NCBI GenBank assembly: GCA_964478125.1
Contig: CAYZGR010000010.1
Span: 1-64,000, forward strand
DNA length: 64,000 nt
Direction: 5' to 3'
Source: FW021-bin31 sp964478125
GTDB lineage: Bacteria > Bacteroidota > Bacteroidia > Chitinophagales > Chitinophagaceae
Each line of letters starts with the position of its first letter. The stretch's first letter is position 1. Below the pieces are notes generated by a model, which was given only the letters and a program-made list of their open reading frames with translations, did not search any database and had not been told where the DNA came from. Of the stretch, positions 27,330 to 36,251 are shown one piece after another. Both the position numbers and the translations under genes were made by a program.

Positions 27330-28579
27330 TCCGTAAGATGTCTGTAGGCATTCTCTACCATCACAATACCATTATCCACTATTACTCCGATAGCAATGGC
27401 AATACCGCTTAGCGACATGATATTAGAAGTAAAACCCAGAAAATGAATAAAAATAAAGCTGAGTAATATTGCGAGGGGAATTGTCAACATGACTACCAAA
27501 GCACTTCGAAAATGAAATAAGAATACGAGTATTATCAAACAAACCAGGAGAATCTCCTCCAGGATAGTCCTGCTTATACTGTGCAGAGAAGCCTTAATCA
27601 GTTTGCTCCTGTCATAAGCAGTTTTAAAAGTCAGACCGGGAGGCAAGCCTTTTCGGATTTCGTTCATCTTTTTCTTTACTGCTTTAATAACCGCATCTGC
27701 ATTTTCACCAGAGCGCATTAAGATTACCCCTCCCACAGCCTCTTTTTCTCCATTTTCATCAAAAATCCCCAAACGCGGCGCCCCACCTATTTGCACGTCC
27801 CCCACATCTTTTATCCTAATGGGGATCGATCCTTCCGTAGCAACGGGCAGGCAGGCTATCTCTTCCCTGCTTTTAAGATAACCGAGACCTCTCACTATAT
27901 AATGGGCATCATTTAACGAGAACATCCCCCCGCCCACATTATTATTATTTTTTCGGACCGCCTTTATCACATCCAATAAAGTGATATGGTAATAATTTAA
28001 CTTATGAGGATCCAGGGTAATCTGGTATTGTTTTTGGAATCCGCCGAATGAGGCCACTTCGCTTACTCCCTTTACGGTTTGTAACGCGTACTTTACATAC
28101 CAATCCTGCAAAGCCCGCAACTCCCCAAGATCATAATCTTTTCCCTGAATAGTATACCAATACACCTGCCCCACACCCGTTGCATCAGGGCCGATAGAAG
28201 GCGCCACTCCTTTTGGTAAGAACTGCTGTGCGTAATTTAACCTTCCCAGAACCCGTGTTCTCGCCCAATAGAGGTCGACCTTATCCTGGAAAATGACGTG
28301 TACGAAGCTCATCCCAAACATGGAAGTGGCACGTATATCTTTAACTTTTGGAATTCCTTGTAAATTACTAACCAACGGAAAGGTAATTTGGTCTTCTATA
28401 AGCTGTGGATCACGTCCCGCCCATTTTGTAAAGACAATAACTTGCTTATCAGAGAGATCGGGAAGTGCATCCACGGGCGTTTGCATCATGCAATAAACGC
28501 CATAGGCCGCCAATGCCAAAGATATGGCCAGCACAATGAGCCTGTTGTGGATAGACCACAAAATAATCCTGTTTATCAT
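27326..28579 (-). CDS. CusA-like heavy-metal RND transporter, N-terminal part (TM1-TM4)
   Basis: 417 residues: TM1, the first periplasmic porter region (VDALPDLSDKQVIVFT, MFGMSFVHVIFQD, GPDATGVGQVYWYTI) and TM2-TM4, ending just after the proton-relay segment IAIGVIVDNGIVMVENAYRHL, where the conserved Asp of TM4 is present. Sequence type is the heavy-metal (CusA/CzcA) branch of RND pumps, not drug pumps. The stop codon falls in the variable TM4-TM5 loop and overlaps the next ATG. All residues expected of a functional N-terminal half are kept, and the reading frame is otherwise intact. Substrate is probably Cu(I)/Ag(I), given the metal-binding domain on the adaptor. Confidence 0.88.
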   Translation of the reverse strand: MINRIILWSIHNRLIVLAISLALAAYGVYCMMQTPVDALPDLSDKQVIVFTKWAGRDPQLIEDQITFPLVSNLQGIPKVKDIRATSMFGMSFVHVIFQDKVDLYWARTRVLGRLNYAQQFLPKGVAPSIGPDATGVGQVYWYTIQGKDYDLGELRALQDWYVKYALQTVKGVSEVASFGGFQKQYQITLDPHKLNYYHITLLDVIKAVRKNNNNVGGGMFSLNDAHYIVRGLGYLKSREEIACLPVATEGSIPIRIKDVGDVQIGGAPRLGIFDENGEKEAVGGVILMRSGENADAVIKAVKKKMNEIRKGLPPGLTFKTAYDRSKLIKASLHSISRTILEEILLVCLIILVFLFHFRSALVVMLTIPLAILLSFIFIHFLGFTSNIMSLSGIAIAIGVIVDNGIVMVENAYRHLTE

Positions 28580-28692
28580 AAAATGATTGTTTCCCCTGAG
28601 AGAAATTTGAAATGAAAAGTGTATGGAGCCTGCTAAAAATCCGGCTACTCAAAGGAAGCGCACAGTACAGGCAGATTACGGGAAAACAAGTA

Positions 28693-29094
28693 TCAGATCA
28701 AGAAGATGTTATTTCTAAGGTAGAGGTCAGGAGAGGAAGATAAAGGTGGAGCATGATCCGTACGATCATAGCGCCACATCTTCAAAGGAAATAAAACCGG
28801 CGTTAATGAGAAACCGGCAATTGTGATTTTAAATGCTATGGGGGAATTGATGGAAAAGCCGCCAGGCAGGTTCTGACTTTCTGTATTTTTCAATAGTTGC
28901 TGAACTTCTTTGCAGCATCCGGCCTCTTTAGCAATCGTAGAATTCTGTCCCCCCATGGAAGTATTCAAAGTAAACGGGGCAAATGATAAGCCTATCCCAT
29001 CCAAGCGTCCACAGCAATAATAAGAACTCACTACCATTCCTGTAGAAGCAAGCATATAAGGAATAAACAATATAACAGCTAACGCCTTCTTCAT
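28693..29094 (-). CDS. HYC_CC_PP-like small exported protein, first gene of the metal-efflux operon
   Basis: 133 residues. Signal-peptide-like N-terminus (MKKALAVILFIPYMLAS). Features fitting the small Bacteroidota HYC_CC_PP group are YYCCG at about 25-29 (for HYC), a CC pair in GCCKE near 60, and HAPPLSSSPDLYLRN near the C-terminus. The family's function is not known to me; the conserved cysteines and its place in metal-efflux operons suggest a metal-binding or sensing role, which is inference. The ATG at 29094 is chosen because the -7 promoter box overlaps the upstream TTG. The gap to the CusA part is 113 bp. Confidence 0.72.
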   Translation of the reverse strand: MKKALAVILFIPYMLASTGMVVSSYYCCGRLDGIGLSFAPFTLNTSMGGQNSTIAKEAGCCKEVQQLLKNTESQNLPGGFSINSPIAFKITIAGFSLTPVLFPLKMWRYDRTDHAPPLSSSPDLYLRNNIFLI

Positions 29095-29106
29095 ATCAAT
29101 GTCTGA

Positions 29107-29134
29107 CAAAAGTATACATTTTTTGTAAATTCAA
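29107..29134 (-). promoter_or_regulatory. Promoter of the metal-efflux operon
   Basis: Minus-strand TACTTTTG (29114-29107) with TTG at 29134-29132, spacer 17 nt. The start site would lie only a few bases before the ATG at 29094. No palindromic metal-regulator operator is obvious here. Confidence 0.5.
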
Positions 29135-29153
29135 GGCTACGCACCAATATTTG

Positions 29154-29161
29154 TACCTTTG
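29154..29161 (+). promoter_or_regulatory. Bacteroidota-type -7 box for the DUF202 gene
   Basis: TACCTTTG, 23 bp before the ATG. A TTTG at 29122-29125 is 28 nt upstream, too far for a standard -33. The box is back to back with the efflux-operon promoter. Confidence 0.45.
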
Positions 29162-29184
29162 GATTAACTGTCTAAAACCATTTT

Positions 29185-29631
29185 ATGGATAAAGATTCAA
29201 ACCCGGCTTCCAACCTCAAAGCCATGCAAAAGCTTGTGGAGCTGTCCGAGAAACGGACACAAATGTCGGCAGGAAGAACTTATATGAACGCAGAACGTAC
29301 CCTTTCCGTTTGGATAAGAACTGCATTGTCAGCCATGATATTTGGGATTGCCATTGACCGGCTCGGGCTGATGCTCAGAGACGTATCCGGCTATCCGCAT
29401 TCGCCTTTGGGCCCGCCCGGTGCAACCTCTACGATTACCGGAAGTGTACTGGTCATCTTCTCCGTATTGATGTCCCTTTCAGCCGGCATACGTTTTATTG
29501 CTTTTTCCAGACAATACAAAAAAGAATTTATCATACCGGCACACCATAAAATATGGCTTCCCGTAACTTATGCCTTTATGGTAGTATTCTTCGGGACGGT
29601 GCTGGCGATATTGATGTGGATGACGGGTTAA
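29185..29631 (+). CDS. DUF202 (YidH-like) membrane protein
   Basis: 148 residues. The DUF202 hallmark NAERTLSVWIRTALSAMIFGIAIDRLGL is seen at about 35-62 (given in part here: AERTLSVWIRTAL). Three hydrophobic segments are predicted, at about 45-65, 88-108 and 125-147, with a hydrophilic N-terminal 35 residues. It resembles E. coli YidH; the molecular role is unknown. It is divergent from the metal-efflux operon and 98 bp upstream of mreB, with no sign that it belongs to either group. Confidence 0.82.
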   Translation: MDKDSNPASNLKAMQKLVELSEKRTQMSAGRTYMNAERTLSVWIRTALSAMIFGIAIDRLGLMLRDVSGYPHSPLGPPGATSTITGSVLVIFSVLMSLSAGIRFIAFSRQYKKEFIIPAHHKIWLPVTYAFMVVFFGTVLAILMWMTG

Positions 29632-29729
29632 TTAAATTATGACTTTTATACTTAAACGCTCGAATAATTCGTTAAAAAGACTCATTTTTGCAAGCAATTT
29701 ATCAATTCTATTGATCTTAATCATTCTTG

Positions 29730-30752
29730 ATGGGACTATTCAATTTTCTTACAAAAGATATTGCTATTGACCTGGGTACGGCCAATACCCTGATCATAAA
29801 CAGTGATGTAGTCGTGGTGGACGAACCCTCCATAGTGGCTATCGAGCGGTCCTCCGGTAAAATTATTGCCGTGGGAAAAAAGGCCATGATGATGCATGAG
29901 AAAACGCACGAATACCTAAAGACCATTCGTCCGTTAAGAGACGGCGTCATTGCAGATTTTAACGGGGCAGAAGGTATGATCCGCGAGCTCATCAAAATGA
30001 TCTATCCCAAAAAGCCGCTTTTTACTCCCAGCTGGAGAATGGTCATCTGTATCCCCTCCAGCATCACCGAGGTGGAAAAGAGAGCCGTAAGAGATTCTGC
30101 GGAACAGGCGGGAGCCAAAGAGGTCTATCTTATACATGAGCCCATGGCCGCCGCGCTGGGGATTGGAATTGACGTGGAAGAACCGGTAGGTAACATGATC
30201 ATTGATATAGGGGGAGGTACCACAGGCATTTCCGTCATTGCACTGGCCGGTATCGTATGCGACCAGTCCATAAGGATTGCGGGAGATGAATTCACTTCCG
30301 ATGTAATGGAGGCACTGAGAAGATACCATAGCCTGCTCATCGGTGAAAGAACGGCAGAGCAAATAAAGATACAGGTAGGTTCCGCCATGAAGGAGCTGGA
30401 TAATCCGCCGGACGACATACCGGTAAACGGTAGGGATCTGGTAACAGGGATCCCGAAACAGATCATGGTATCTTATCAGGAAATCGCCGAAGCACTGGAC
30501 AAGTCCATTTTTAAAATTGAAGAAGCCATCCTGAAGGCATTGGAAACCACTCCTCCCGAGCTCGCTTCGGACATTTATAGAAGAGGCCTATACCTGACAG
30601 GCGGAGGGGCGCTCTTAAGGGGTTTGGATAAACGACTCTCCCAAAAGATCAAGCTGCCCGTACACGTCGCAGATGACCCCCTCCGGGCAGTGGTAAGGGG
30701 AACCGGCATAGCCTTAAAGCATGTAGGAAAGTATCCCTTCTTAATGCAATGA
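29730..30752 (+). CDS. mreB: Rod-shape-determining actin homologue MreB
   Basis: 340-residue bacterial actin that polymerises under the inner membrane and positions the elongation machinery. The ATPase motifs are intact: phosphate-1 IAIDLGTANTLI (about 11-22), phosphate-2 IIDIGGGTTGISVIAL (about 157-172) and adenosine motif LYLTGGGALLRG (about 285-296). The hydrophobic N-terminus MGLFNFL fits membrane attachment. ATG 29730 is preferred to TTG 29727. It is first of mreB-mreC-mreD-pbp2-rodA, the canonical rod-shape order. The 79-bp gap to mreC contains no obvious terminator. Confidence 0.97.
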   Translation: MGLFNFLTKDIAIDLGTANTLIINSDVVVVDEPSIVAIERSSGKIIAVGKKAMMMHEKTHEYLKTIRPLRDGVIADFNGAEGMIRELIKMIYPKKPLFTPSWRMVICIPSSITEVEKRAVRDSAEQAGAKEVYLIHEPMAAALGIGIDVEEPVGNMIIDIGGGTTGISVIALAGIVCDQSIRIAGDEFTSDVMEALRRYHSLLIGERTAEQIKIQVGSAMKELDNPPDDIPVNGRDLVTGIPKQIMVSYQEIAEALDKSIFKIEEAILKALETTPPELASDIYRRGLYLTGGGALLRGLDKRLSQKIKLPVHVADDPLRAVVRGTGIALKHVGKYPFLMQ

Positions 30753-30831
30753 TTGGAAAAGATAGAAGGCTTGAGCAATATAACAAGTAAGAATAATTGG
30801 CTATATTTAGCCTCAAACGATATCCATTTCT

Positions 30832-31668
30832 GTGCGAAACCTGATTATTTTCATAAGGCGGTATTTCAATTTTTTTCTTTTTCTCGTCTTAGAGATAATT
30901 TGTCTGTCTCTCGTATTCACGTATAATAATTATCAGCGCACTTCCTATTTGAATTCCTCTAATAAGATATGCGGTTACCTCTTTGATAAAGCACATGGCA
31001 TCCGGGAGTATTTCCATCTGAGAACCATCAATGACAGCTTGAGCAGTCAGAATGCGCAATTGCTCAACCGGCTTCCGTCCGCCTTCTCAAGACCGGATAC
31101 CGCTTCAGGTATCCAACGGGATTCCCTGGGCCAGAGGCAATTCGTGTATTATCCCGCGCGGGTAGTCAATAACTCGGTCACCCGCGTTTTAAACTACATC
31201 ACCATCCATCGGGGCAGGGACCAGGGAATTCAACCGGGGATGGGCGTTATCGGTCCACAAGGCGTGGTAGGTATTGTGAGGAATGTGAGTGCCAATTATG
31301 CAATCGTTTTATCCCTGTTAAACAAAGAGGCCCGCATCAGCGCCTTATTGCCGCGCAGCGGAAACTTTGGTTCTGTCATGTGGGATATTCAGCCCCCCGA
31401 TCCCCGCTTTGGCTCTTTGCTGGATATACCTAAAAATATCCCGGTCTACAAAGGAGATACCGTTGTCACCAGCGGTTATTCGGCTATCTTTCCTCCCGGG
31501 CTTACCATCGGATACGTAGAAACGGTAGAAACCGTCAGTTCTGGCAATTTTTACCAGATTAAACTCCGCTTTGCCACGGACTTTCAGTCCCTGCAATATG
31601 TATACGTTATCAAAAACCTGAATGCAGGAGAACAAAAGAGTCTTGAAGAGAAAGAACATCATGAGTGA
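30832..31668 (+). CDS. mreC: Rod-shape-determining protein MreC
   Basis: 278 residues, start codon GTG. One N-terminal transmembrane helix (about 10-30), a short helical coiled-coil stretch (about 50-75), then the two beta-rich domains of MreC (VNNSVTRVLNYITIHRGRDQGI, GPQGVVGIVRNVS, GDTVVTSGYSAIFPPGLTIG). In the periplasm it contacts PBP2 and links MreB to cell-wall synthesis. Its 3' end overlaps mreD by eight bases, so the two are translationally coupled. Confidence 0.95.
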   Translation: MRNLIIFIRRYFNFFLFLVLEIICLSLVFTYNNYQRTSYLNSSNKICGYLFDKAHGIREYFHLRTINDSLSSQNAQLLNRLPSAFSRPDTASGIQRDSLGQRQFVYYPARVVNNSVTRVLNYITIHRGRDQGIQPGMGVIGPQGVVGIVRNVSANYAIVLSLLNKEARISALLPRSGNFGSVMWDIQPPDPRFGSLLDIPKNIPVYKGDTVVTSGYSAIFPPGLTIGYVETVETVSSGNFYQIKLRFATDFQSLQYVYVIKNLNAGEQKSLEEKEHHE

Positions 31669-32179
31669 ATTATTAAAAAACATATTGCGCTTTATCCTGT
31701 TGATTATCATTCAGGTATTCATACTGAATCACATCCTTATTTACGATTTTGTTACGCCAAGCCTGTATCTGCTTTTTATTTTATTGCTTCCTTTCAATAC
31801 CTCCCGCTGGGGATTGATGTTTTGTGGTTTCCTGCTGGGCTTATGCCTGGATATATTTATGAACACCCAGGGTATGCATGCTGCAGCCTGTGTTTTGATC
31901 GCCTATCTGCGACCGACCATCATGGATATACTTACACCACAAAAGGGATTCGACACCATCCGGATCACCCCTTCCGTCTCCACTATGGGATGGGTGCCTT
32001 TTTTGATATATGCCGCAATTCTGACTTTTATCCATCATGTGCTCTTTTTTACACTGGAGATATTCGACTTCCATGACTTTTTTTATATCTCTTCGAAAAT
32101 ATTGTTATCAACGGTTTTAACACTGGCAATGATTCTGGTATATGAAATGCTGTTTACCTCCTCTAAAGCGGCATCCTGA
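31661..32179 (+). CDS. mreD: Rod-shape-determining membrane protein MreD
   Basis: 172 residues, almost wholly hydrophobic, with about five transmembrane segments (for example ILRFILLIIIQVFILNHI and the C-terminal MILVYEMLFT region). Identity rests on position after mreC, size and topology. The MreD family is poorly conserved in sequence. The ATG at 31661 lies inside the end of mreC; an in-frame earlier codon at 31622 is rejected because it would extend into the coding region without family support. pbp2 follows 82 bp later with its own promoter. Confidence 0.88.
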   Translation: MSELLKNILRFILLIIIQVFILNHILIYDFVTPSLYLLFILLLPFNTSRWGLMFCGFLLGLCLDIFMNTQGMHAAACVLIAYLRPTIMDILTPQKGFDTIRITPSVSTMGWVPFLIYAAILTFIHHVLFFTLEIFDFHDFFYISSKILLSTVLTLAMILVYEMLFTSSKAAS

Positions 32180-32199
32180 ACCAAAATTCTCTTTTGATC

Positions 32200-32230
32200 T
32201 TTGCCAGATTATAATTAGGTCGTAGGTTTG
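32200..32230 (+). promoter_or_regulatory. Promoter for pbp2-rodA
   Basis: TTTG at 32200-32203, a 19-nt spacer and TAGGTTTG at 32223-32230, a full match to the Bacteroidota consensus. It lies 32 bp before the pbp2 ATG, so pbp2-rodA can be transcribed apart from mreBCD. Confidence 0.65.
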
Positions 32231-32261
32231 CAATATTATTCACTTTTCCTTCAGTAAGTGC

Positions 32262-34151
32262 ATGGACGCATCTAATCAACCCAGAAAAAATATCCTGCTG
32301 TTTATCTTCTTTATCCTTTTTGCCGTTATTGCTGTCAGGTTATTTTATATTCAGGTTATAGATCAAAAATATCGTAAGCTTGCTGAAAATCAAGCCATTA
32401 AAAAAGAAACAATATATCCCTCTCGAGGGTTGATCCTGGATCGAAATGGAAAAGTCCTGGTAAACAACCGGGCCATGTACGATCTGATGGTCACTCCCAA
32501 CAAGGTGAAAAATATTGATACTGTCCATTTCTGCCGGTTATTGGATATTGATACCGCTTATTTCAAAAAGCGTATTCACCGGGCCATCATCAGAAATGGC
32601 TACGTTCGTCCGACGATCTTCATGCCCATGCTCTCGAAAGAGGTATACGGACGTATTCAGGAAAACATGTATCTATTCCCCGGATTTGAGCTGGTTAAAC
32701 GACCTGCCCGCTATTATCCATATAATTGCGGCGCTCATATTTTCGGTTACATTCATGAAGTAGATTCCGCCATGATAAAACAAAGTCACTATTTTTATCA
32801 ATCAGGCGACCTGGCAGGGGTAACGGGACTTGAGCGCACCTATGAGGCAGTTCTCCGGGGCAAGCGCGGGGTCAAATATGTGGTAAGAAACGTGTATAAC
32901 CGGGTGGTAGGGCCTTATGCCAACGGCCAATACGATACCGCAGCTATTGCCGGTAAAGATATCCGGTTATCGCTGGATGTGGATCTGGAGCTTTTTGGTA
33001 AAAAGTTATTAAAAAATAAAATCGGCAGTATTGTAGCCATCGATCCCAAAACAGGCGGCATTCTGGCAATAGTCAGCAGTCCCGACTATCCACCGGATAT
33101 GCTAAGCGGCGCCAATCAAGGGAACAATTATATGAAGCTTCTTCGCAACCCCGAAAAGCCTTTATTTAATCGTGCCATCCAGGGAACCTATCCCCCCGGT
33201 TCCACTTTTAAGCCCATCGATGCGCTTGTGGCGCTGGATGAAAACGTAATCACACCGGATTACGGGATCCATTGTACGGGAGCCTACTATGGGTGTGGGC
33301 GCGTATTACACTGTACAGAGCACTGGGCCGGGCATTCAAAAAATCTGGAAACCGCCATCATCTGGTCCTGTAATTCCTATTTCTTCGATATATTTAGAAA
33401 GATCATTGATCACAAACACGATCCGGCCCTCGGGTTGGTAGATTGGAATCATTACATGCATTCCTTCGGATTGGGGCACAAACTCGGGATTGATCTGCCG
33501 GGGGAATCCCCCGGGAATATACCGGACACCGCTCATTACAACCGAATATTCGGAAAAGGACGCTGGAACTCCTGTAATATCGTATCTTGCGGGATCGGAC
33601 AGGGAGAAGTATTAGAGACACCGCTTCAGATGGCAAATGCCGTATGCATTATTGCTAATCACGGCTACTACTACACCCCTCATCTGGCCTATGCTATTGA
33701 TGGAGATACCACCCTCTTGAAGCCGTTTCATCAGAAACACACAGTTACCCATATCCCTGATCACTATTATCAAACAGTGATCAAGGGGATGCGGGGAGTG
33801 GTTACACAAGGGACAGGTCGCTTTTCACAGATACCCGGCGTGGAGATGTGCGGGAAAACCGGTACGGCTCAAAACCCCCATGGGAAAGACCATTCCTTGT
33901 TTACAGCCTTTGCCCCCATGGATCATCCTGAAATTGCAGTAGCCGTTATTGTAGAAAATGCAGGATATGGCGCCACCTATGCAGCGCCCATGGCCAGCCT
34001 TATGATCGAAAAATATCTGAATGATACCATTGCAGACGGGCACAGGACTGCCCTGATGAAACGGATGGAAAATACAACCATCCTTCCGGAAAATATTATG
34101 GAATACCGAAAAAAGCATGGAATGATCAGCGAAGGAACGACCGAAAAATGA
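32262..34151 (+). CDS. mrdA: Penicillin-binding protein 2 (elongasome transpeptidase)
   Basis: 629 residues. N-terminal cytoplasmic tail and a transmembrane helix (about 10-30), the PBP dimerisation/pedestal domain (about 45-220, PSRGLILDRNGKVL), and the class B transpeptidase domain. Active-site motifs are complete: SxxK at S314-K317 (PPGSTFKP), SxN at S369-N371 (SCNSYF) and KTG at 532-534 (CGKTGTAQN). It cross-links peptidoglycan during lateral growth with RodA. The start of rodA overlaps its stop (ATGA), as expected for a coupled SEDS-PBP pair. Confidence 0.96.
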   Translation: MDASNQPRKNILLFIFFILFAVIAVRLFYIQVIDQKYRKLAENQAIKKETIYPSRGLILDRNGKVLVNNRAMYDLMVTPNKVKNIDTVHFCRLLDIDTAYFKKRIHRAIIRNGYVRPTIFMPMLSKEVYGRIQENMYLFPGFELVKRPARYYPYNCGAHIFGYIHEVDSAMIKQSHYFYQSGDLAGVTGLERTYEAVLRGKRGVKYVVRNVYNRVVGPYANGQYDTAAIAGKDIRLSLDVDLELFGKKLLKNKIGSIVAIDPKTGGILAIVSSPDYPPDMLSGANQGNNYMKLLRNPEKPLFNRAIQGTYPPGSTFKPIDALVALDENVITPDYGIHCTGAYYGCGRVLHCTEHWAGHSKNLETAIIWSCNSYFFDIFRKIIDHKHDPALGLVDWNHYMHSFGLGHKLGIDLPGESPGNIPDTAHYNRIFGKGRWNSCNIVSCGIGQGEVLETPLQMANAVCIIANHGYYYTPHLAYAIDGDTTLLKPFHQKHTVTHIPDHYYQTVIKGMRGVVTQGTGRFSQIPGVEMCGKTGTAQNPHGKDHSLFTAFAPMDHPEIAVAVIVENAGYGATYAAPMASLMIEKYLNDTIADGHRTALMKRMENTTILPENIMEYRKKHGMISEGTTEK

Positions 34152-35437
34152 ATGCACAAAAAGATATTACCCTCACCAGAGGGATCAACTGGTCCCTTAT
34201 TTACCTGTATGCATTACTGGTATTGATCGGATTGGCATCCATCTATGCCGTAGAACACCGGGCCAATGAGAGCCTTTTCTATGTACTCACTCATTCGGGA
34301 GGCAATTTCTCCAGGCAGCTTACGTGGGTAGGCATTTCCGTAGTCGTGGGGACCGTCATTCTATTGATAGACAGCAAATTTTTTACCGCCACCGCCAATC
34401 TCTTATATCTGACCGGTATTATAATGCTTCTGGCGGTTTTGGTCATCGGGAAAGATGTAAAAGGTTCTCACTCCTGGCTGATCATAGGAAGTTTCCGTTT
34501 TCAACCGGCAGAACTCACCAAGCTGACCACCCTCCTGGCGCTCGCCAAATACCTCTCAAACATGGAGGTTGATTTCAGCAAGCTTCGGTCAAGGCTTATC
34601 GCATCGGGACTTATTCTGCTTCCGGTAGCCATTATACTGCTACAGAATGAAACGGGGGTGGCCCTCGTCTATTTTTGCTTTTTCCTGGTATTATATCGCG
34701 AGGGATTGCCGGGCACTATTCTGGTCATCGCTTTTGCATTAATTGTCTTGTTGCTTTCCGCCTTATTGGTGGATAAGATCACGTTGTTTGTCATTCTTAC
34801 GATCTTAGCAGCGCTGGCCATTTATTTCCTGTATAAAAAGATCGCCAAACGAAGAGCCTTGTTGCTTCTGATCATAGGAATCTGGGCTTTCTGTTCCACT
34901 TTTGTCATGGTGGTCGTTCCCTATACTTTCAACAACCTGCTCCATTCTTATCAGGTAGACCGGATCTATGTCATGTTAGGAAAAGGTGCAGACCGGATGA
35001 GTGATTATAATGTCAGACAATCAAAGATCGCAATAGGTTCAGGCGGTCTTTTGGGAAAAGGTTATCTTAAGGGTACGCAAACCCGCTTCAACTTCGTACC
35101 TGAACAAAGTACGGATTTTATCTTTTGTACCATAGGAGAAGATTTCGGTTTTGCCGGAAGCCTGGCACTGTTGATCCTTTACGGGCTGATGATCTATCAA
35201 ACCGTAAAAATAGCCGAACGACAGCGTTCAACATTCAGCAGGGTATATGGCTATGGAGTAGCCTGTATTTTATTCTTTCATGTGGTCGTCAATATTGGGA
35301 TGACCATCGGAATCATGCCCGTTATCGGCATACCGCTTCCCTTAATCAGTTACGGGGGATCTTCCCTGCTTTCTTTCACCATGCTGCTCTTTATTTTAAT
35401 CAAACTGGACATGGATCGGCAAATGATCTTGAGGTAA
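34148..35437 (+). CDS. rodA: Rod-shape SEDS peptidoglycan glycosyltransferase RodA
   Basis: 429 residues with about ten transmembrane helices. SEDS motifs are visible: KGSHSWLIIGSFRFQPAEL (given in part), the long periplasmic loop with FNFVPEQSTDFIFCTIGEDFG whose conserved Asp is needed for polymerisation, and the C-terminal GIPLPLISYGGSS. It polymerises lipid II together with PBP2. It is longer than E. coli RodA (370) because of extra residues in the middle (around 190-250), a difference I recall in other Bacteroidota. Confidence 0.95.
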   Translation: MNAQKDITLTRGINWSLIYLYALLVLIGLASIYAVEHRANESLFYVLTHSGGNFSRQLTWVGISVVVGTVILLIDSKFFTATANLLYLTGIIMLLAVLVIGKDVKGSHSWLIIGSFRFQPAELTKLTTLLALAKYLSNMEVDFSKLRSRLIASGLILLPVAIILLQNETGVALVYFCFFLVLYREGLPGTILVIAFALIVLLLSALLVDKITLFVILTILAALAIYFLYKKIAKRRALLLLIIGIWAFCSTFVMVVVPYTFNNLLHSYQVDRIYVMLGKGADRMSDYNVRQSKIAIGSGGLLGKGYLKGTQTRFNFVPEQSTDFIFCTIGEDFGFAGSLALLILYGLMIYQTVKIAERQRSTFSRVYGYGVACILFFHVVVNIGMTIGIMPVIGIPLPLISYGGSSLLSFTMLLFILIKLDMDRQMILR

Positions 35438-35456
35438 TATATTCCTTGTACCTTTG
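35429..35456 (+). promoter_or_regulatory. Promoter for the MBL-fold/DUF4954 pair
   Basis: TTG at 35429-35431 (inside the rodA end), a 17-nt spacer and TACCTTTG at 35449-35456, 20 bp before the ATG at 35476. Confidence 0.55.
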
Positions 35457-35475
35457 CAGGATTAAACTGAGACAC

Positions 35476-36228
35476 ATGGCAAAGCTCATCCCCCTCTCCG
35501 AGGGTGCATTTACCGTAGACCGGAGTAAATCTTTTGTTCCTTTTAAAACGGACTCGGACAAATTATCTCAACGCCCGGCCGGATCCTTGCTGGTAGAAGT
35601 ACAACCCTTCCTGCTTATAACCGACAGGGACTATATTCTGCTGGATAGCGGGCTGGGATTTGTAAATGAAAAAGGAATATTACAAATCCACCAGAATCTG
35701 GAAACAGTTGGAGTTGCCCCCGGGGATATCACAAAGGTCATGTTGAGCCATCTCCATAAAGATCATTCGGGCGGCGCGAGCATGAAAACCCCAGAGGGTA
35801 AACAGGCACTCAGCTTCCCACAGGCTGCTTATTATATAAATAGAAGGGAGTTGGATTATGCTCTTTCTCATGACGGCCATTCCTACCAACGGGAACAATT
35901 GAAGATCTTATCCCAAAACGAGCAGGTAGTCCTGTTGGATGACAACGGCATGATTGACGGATATATCAGATACGAACGGTCCGGAGGACATTGCCCTTAT
36001 CATCAGGTCTTTTGGGTAAAAGATGGGGATGCAACTTATTTTTATGGCGCCGACGAAGCCCCCCAATTGTTTCAGCTCCAAAGGAGATTCATAGCCAAAT
36101 ATGATTATGACGGCAAAAAAAGCAGGGACCTGAGACAAAAATATCTGGAGCAAGGGACACGTGAAAGATGGACTTTCCTCTTTTATCATGATATAAAAAC
36201 ACCTTTTTTTAAATTTGAAACGCATTAA
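35476..36228 (+). CDS. MBL-fold metallo-hydrolase
   Basis: 250 residues, no export signal. The metal-binding motif HLHKDH is at 92-97, preceded by the usual first strand (LLITDRDYILLDSG, Asp near 57), followed by a later His (SGGHCPYHQVF) and an Asp (YGADEAPQ). This is the dinuclear metallo-beta-lactamase fold used by glyoxalase II-like, lactonase and many other hydrolases; the substrate is not readable. Start chosen at ATG 35476 after a promoter box; the long upstream extension in the same frame lies inside rodA and is not real. DUF4954 follows 23 bp later. Confidence 0.85.
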   Translation: MAKLIPLSEGAFTVDRSKSFVPFKTDSDKLSQRPAGSLLVEVQPFLLITDRDYILLDSGLGFVNEKGILQIHQNLETVGVAPGDITKVMLSHLHKDHSGGASMKTPEGKQALSFPQAAYYINRRELDYALSHDGHSYQREQLKILSQNEQVVLLDDNGMIDGYIRYERSGGHCPYHQVFWVKDGDATYFYGADEAPQLFQLQRRFIAKYDYDGKKSRDLRQKYLEQGTRERWTFLFYHDIKTPFFKFETH

Positions 36229-36251
36229 ACTATCATAAAGCCTCAAGGTTT

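Noticed and set aside
35125..35475. Long N-terminal extension of the MBL gene inside rodA
   Set aside because: This part is rodA read in another frame; the fold, promoter box and start ATG at 35476 support the short form.
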